Shown in pieces: positions 59,961 through 64,000 of a DNA stretch of 64,000 nucleotides; position 1 is the stretch's first letter, and each line of letters opens with the position of its first letter. This stretch comes from Margaritifera margaritifera (lineage: Eukaryota; Mollusca; Bivalvia; Unionida; Margaritiferidae). A program made the translations under genes and the position numbers. A model generated the notes under the pieces. That model was not told the DNA's origin and did no database searches. It was given only the letters and a program-made list of their open reading frames with translations. The stretch spans positions 806,001 through 870,000 of the forward strand of contig JAQPZY010001174.1 in the NCBI GenBank assembly GCA_029931535.1, written 5' to 3'.

Positions 59961-62277
59961 GACCTTATGGCCAGGTGTGCTAAAAAAGCAAACATGTATT
60001 TAATCATGTTGAATTTAAATTACAATGTAAAGAGGAAAAATATGGCAAGCAAAATAATTTAAACATTTAGTGGAATGAGGGGGTAGGACAAATAAATTCA
60101 TCTGACAATTAAATTCATCTGAAGCAAAGCAAAATTAATGTACAAAGCCCAACATGTGCTGACAAAAACAATGAAGAATACAACCAAGAATGAAAACTGC
60201 ATAAAATTTAAGTGTATATTACTGAGTTTTTGTATATTATAAATCATAAGATTTAAGCTTTATTTAATTTTCTTGAATAGAGTCCATTTTGAATTCTAGT
60301 ATCAACTATCAAGAAGTGATTGATTCATTCTAATAATAAAAATCTGACTAAAAGTACTTATAGTCAATAAAACATTTGAGCTCAATTTCCTGAAATTTTG
60401 TGTTCACTAAAAATTTGTGATTTACAATATATGTCAAGAAATTCCTTACATGCACAGTAATTACACATAATTATTCATAATTATTTCTATATTAACATGA
60501 ATAATTTATGTAAAGAAAAGATACACAATTTCTTAACACCTCTGATGTAATAAAATAATGATGATAATAGTGATGATGATGATAATGATGATGACTATAA
60601 TTATGAAAAATCAAAGGAACAGAGTAATTGGTCAATATGCACATCTTCAGATGATTATCATAATGATGTACAAAGTTTCATGGTGATCCAATGAAATTTA
60701 TGAGTCTATTTGTGTCCAATAAAATCTGTAAGACTATTGGCATTAAAAATATTGCCATAAACTACATCCAGCTGCAAGATAGAAATGACAATATCTCTGA
60801 TGAAAATCACAGTGATTATTTTAAACGTGCATCTGCATATAATGACCATAATATATACTAAATTTTCAGTGATCCATCAAAAATTCTTAGACTAGTTACA
60901 TTCACAAAAGATTTTATCATACACTGCAAGACAAAAAGGGCAATAACTCTAACAAAGATTGTGGGACCAAAGTGACTTGTTGATATGAACACAGGAGCTG
61001 AAAATAAGGCCCAGGATTGCTGGTTATTAGCAAGTCCTGGACTTATTTATTGTGGCAGGTCCTTATACTATAGTGATCAGTCTTGAAATTGTGTCTCTTT
61101 TCTATTATCTATTTTCAGACATATGTACTTACATATCATTATGCATTGTGATTTGTTCAAATAATGGTGATTCTAATGTATCTTTAAAAAAAAGAGCATC
61201 AACCTTTGATTCAGATTCTTACTGTTATTCACTGTTAGCAGTTGGCTAATTTTAGATGTAGAAAAACCAAACTTGAAAATAATTTCATGATGAGTTATTC
61301 ACCTGGCAACCTTTACAAGTTCCCATAACATCTTGCTGCTTATCAAGCAGTGCAAGAGAGTTAAAGCAGACTGGTTGCTCAATTATAGTACTATCAAATG
61401 TGTTCAAGTGCTGTATTTGGAAACCAGTCTACAGTGCATATGTTCAACATGTCATAGTGTATATGCTGTCACATAGTGATAAATTTATTGACACTATAAC
61501 AATATAAGCCATAACATTTTTGGATTGGGATACAATGGATGATTTTATGCCAGAAATTGTCACAAACTGACTGGTCTGATGGACTACAGATTTAAAAAAG
61601 TCAACATTTCTGCATTGGAAATTACCTGCTTCATGACCCCAGACCACTGCTATTTTCAGCCCCTGGTACATATTCAGATGATGATCATAACATTTAGCAA
61701 GTTTCATTGCGATCCAGTGAAAACTGTTAAACAAATTACGTTCACAAGATTTTGCCATACACTGCATTCAGCTGCAAGAAAAAAAAGACAATAACTCTTA
61801 TAAAAACTGCCTGAGCAAAGTGATCTGTCAATATGCGCACCTTGAGGTGATGACCATAATATTTACCAAGTTTCACGGCAATCCATCAAAAACTTTGAGA
61901 CTAGATGCACTTAAAGGACCGTAGGCTGGATGGAAGAATTAACAGATGGACAGAATGAGGATTCCTATATACTGCCACCTCTACAGTGGTATAAAAACAA
62001 AGAAAATCTTTTGACTCCCATCCCAGGTTTTACCCTAACTAATTGCAATGTGATTGACAGTTGACACATAAGTGACATTGAAACAATCAGATGGACAAAT
62101 AAACAAAAGTCCATGATAATAAAACCTGTCCATTCACACAAAAATAGCTGCAAACATCTCTTGTAATTGTGCACAGGATAACAGCAAAACATCAATAATA
62201 CAATTGCAAATTTTGGGACACCTCTGATCATTAAAACCAACAGAGCTTTAATGCATTATTTTTTTGTTACTATATAT
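59961..62277. other. Non-coding with repeat family D traces
   Basis: Related segments at 60620-60960 and 61655-61950 share CATAATGATGTACAAAGTTT-like, TTTCATGGTGATCCAATGAA-like, ACTGCATTCAGCTGCAAG and ACAATAACTCT. A (GAT)n-like run lies at 60550-60600. Candidate minus-strand AATAAA signals occur near 60260 and 61047. No gene recognised. Confidence 0.5.
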
Positions 62278-62492
62278 ACTCACATATAAGTACGATCCCA
62301 CTGCAAACAACATAGACCCTTATCTGCCATCATATAATCTGCCAACAAATCAGGGTCTATGTTGTTTGTTCTACTGATTAGTCCTAACAAACTGTATAGG
62401 CCCAGATGTGCTGGCACATTATGCAATTCCAGATCTGGGTCAATGCTGTTTACAGTTGGATTACACTTATATTCAAGTATAGATGGTACTGT
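62270..62492 (-). mobile_element. TA-flanked hairpin MITE, copy D (opposite orientation)
   Basis: Ends TATATACTCACATATAAG and CTTATATTCAAGTATAGATGG are inverted and bounded by TA. Hairpin arms CATAGACCCTTATCTGCC with AATCAGGGTCTATG, and GGCCCAGATGTGCTGGC with TTCCAGATCTGGGTC, are more worn than in copy A. Confidence 0.8.
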
Positions 62493-63166
62493 CAACTATT
62501 AGCATGGCAAATTATCAGCTGATATCAGTGCCTCCATTTATCCTTTTCTGAATATCTGATTTATGTAATTATATTATTTACATCTTTTAGTTCCCAAATT
62601 TTCAAAACCAATATTGTATCCTGAATTATTTATCTACACTTACATCAATATGTACAATAGTTTTTGTCTCTCTTCTTCAATTTCTGCTTTAAATACACAC
62701 CGTGCAAGTTTTAATGTTTGCATAAATTGTGTCACAATCAACAGCATGTAGTTCTAAAATCAATGTCAATGAAAAGTACCTTTTCCTTTTGTGCACAGCT
62801 CAATATTACATATTTTTTTGCATACAAGTATTAGTCATCAAATGTAACAAAAATATTAAAATTTATAGGTAATGTTTCTTCCAACATTTTAGGTAATTGT
62901 AAAAAATAATCAACATTTTTTGCAATTAAACAGAAATCAACAGTAATGCAATAAGCCATTTCCTTACATGACATTACCGTTCATTGGTGTCATAACATCA
63001 TGTCACATAAGCCATAAATCACTCAGTGAGATAACCTGAACTAACATCATAGAAATGTCACTAAATGATACAAAATCTAACTATTGCTCATCAAGCATAA
63101 AACTCTTTGAATAATTTGAATATACTACTTGCTGCATGTAGCTCATGGTATAAACATTTGTTAAGT
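62493..63166. other. Probable 3' UTR or downstream DNA of right-edge gene
   Basis: AT-rich, no structure recognised. Confidence 0.35.
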
Positions 63167-63312
63167 AAGTTTCATATCTATTGAATACTCACAATACATG
63201 TACACATAAGTTTCATATCTACTGAATACTCACAATACACATAAGTTTCATATCTAATGAATACTCACAATACACATAAGTTTCATATCTACTGAATACT
63301 CACAATACTATA
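63167..63312. repeat. 35-bp tandem repeat, 4 copies
   Basis: Unit AAGTTTCATATCTACTGAAT plus ACTCACAATACACAT; the first copy carries a 6-bp insertion. Confidence 0.95.
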
Positions 63313-63430
63313 TACAGTAAATACACAACAGTCTTCTTGCTATTCAGATGCAGTCTCTTGCTCTTTCATGTTGTAAATTAAGAAGTGGATGTTTCCATAC
63401 ATCATCTTTATGGTAATTTTAGCCTGAAAA

Positions 63431-63521
63431 TCATTGTCTCTTAATATCTGCTTCTGTAATCCCCTTGACTTCCAGCTCCTCTTTTACTCTCTTCAGGTAA
63501 TCTTTATCTGGGTAACCATAG
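63431..63521 (-). CDS. Last coding exon of an unidentified gene (off right edge)
   Basis: Minus-strand exon after acceptor TTTTTTGTAG (just above 63521). With one base from the previous exon it reads YGYPDKDYLKRVKEELEVKG then ITEADIKRQ and TGA at 63431-63433. The composition (charged amphipathic helix, no low complexity), the strong acceptor and the clean stop argue for a real gene tail. I do not recognise the family. Other frames across it contain stops or low-complexity peptides. All upstream exons lie beyond the window; the 3' UTR would extend leftward. Confidence 0.65.
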
Positions 63522-64000
63522 CTACAAAAAAGTGAATATCTGCTATGCTCATCTCGTGTATTTAAATAAAAATATACTGTAAATCAAAATCTTATTTTTA
63601 ACATTATTTACTTAAAATTAGGAACATGGTTAAAAAAAGGCCTTTGTCAAAATCTCTGAAAACAAAATTAGTGACAAGTTGCAATTTCACAACTTTATTT
63701 TAAAAATTATTCCTGTATACCACAGATTAAAGTTGCAATGCCTGTATTTTTTTGCTTATATTTCTTAGTTGAAATTCACACACTCACCGTGCTGCACATA
63801 GGATTCCATGGGCAAGGGACACTGTGTTCCCCTAAGCCCCAAATCTTGAGAACACACCACATTTCCATGGGACAAAGAAAAATACTGCAGAAGATCATAC
63901 AGTTTGAATTGTTTTCTTTAATTCATATAAAAAGCCTAAAAGGTACATGTCCTTTATGTAGCAATCAAACCTTCGTAAAATTCAGTTTTTATGTCAAATC
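63522..64000. other. Intron of right-edge gene, nothing recognised
   Basis: AT-rich sequence upstream of the last exon on the minus strand. CCATGGGCAAGGGACACTGT at 63808-63827 is GC-richer, but I could not place an exon there. Confidence 0.35.

Overview
This window looks like eukaryotic genomic DNA from an invertebrate, most likely a marine mollusc and probably a bivalve. The sequence is AT-rich. The genes are split by long introns with GT-AG borders. There is one complete nuclear tRNA. Two SINE copies have a 3' part that, from memory, resembles bivalve MetaSINEs. No operons, ribosome binding sites or CRISPR arrays are visible. Most of the 64 kb is intronic or intergenic DNA filled with DNA transposons, SINEs and tandem arrays.

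Genes I can support: (1) a probable coding exon running off the left edge on the minus strand, with a motif like the ciliary protein CFAP141; (2) a four-exon minus-strand gene (start at 35255, stop at 11480) for a small arginine/serine-rich protein of 109 residues, with reading phase conserved across all three introns; (3) a tRNA-Arg(CCT) at 35511-35583, 256 bp upstream of and divergent from that gene; (4) an intact plus-strand coding exon (41013-42317, 434 residues) for a basic, proline-motif protein I do not recognise, preceded by a splice acceptor in the 5' leader; (5) the last coding exon (63431-63521) of another minus-strand gene whose earlier exons lie beyond the right edge.

Layout: 0-3 kb, edge exon, then a 35-bp array split by a hAT-like element. 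4.5-8.6 kb, dispersed and tandem repeats with three tRNA-related SINE insertions. 8.8-11.25 kb, a second hAT-like element. 11.5-35.3 kb, the RS gene, whose introns hold MITEs, two large blocks of about 150-bp degenerate repeats, a satellite and a third hAT-like element. 35.5-43.6 kb, tRNA-Arg, microsatellites, an old 1.3-kb-period duplication and the 434-aa gene. 43.7-48.5 kb, another old duplication and a repeat block with nuclear-receptor-like half-sites. 51-60 kb, hairpin MITEs, a dense run of short tandem arrays, a SINE and a nested TA-flanked transposon. 60-64 kb, sparse repeats and the right-edge exon.

The strongest patterns beyond ordinary annotation are these. Three separate hAT-like elements have each lost the transposase core but kept an N-terminal zinc-finger exon and the C-terminal part; where the flanks can be read they fit a 5-bp rather than 8-bp target duplication. 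A TA-flanked MITE built of CAGATCTG hairpins also appears as a tandem satellite. A pogo-like MITE and a SINE head appear to have been amplified into arrays in the same way.
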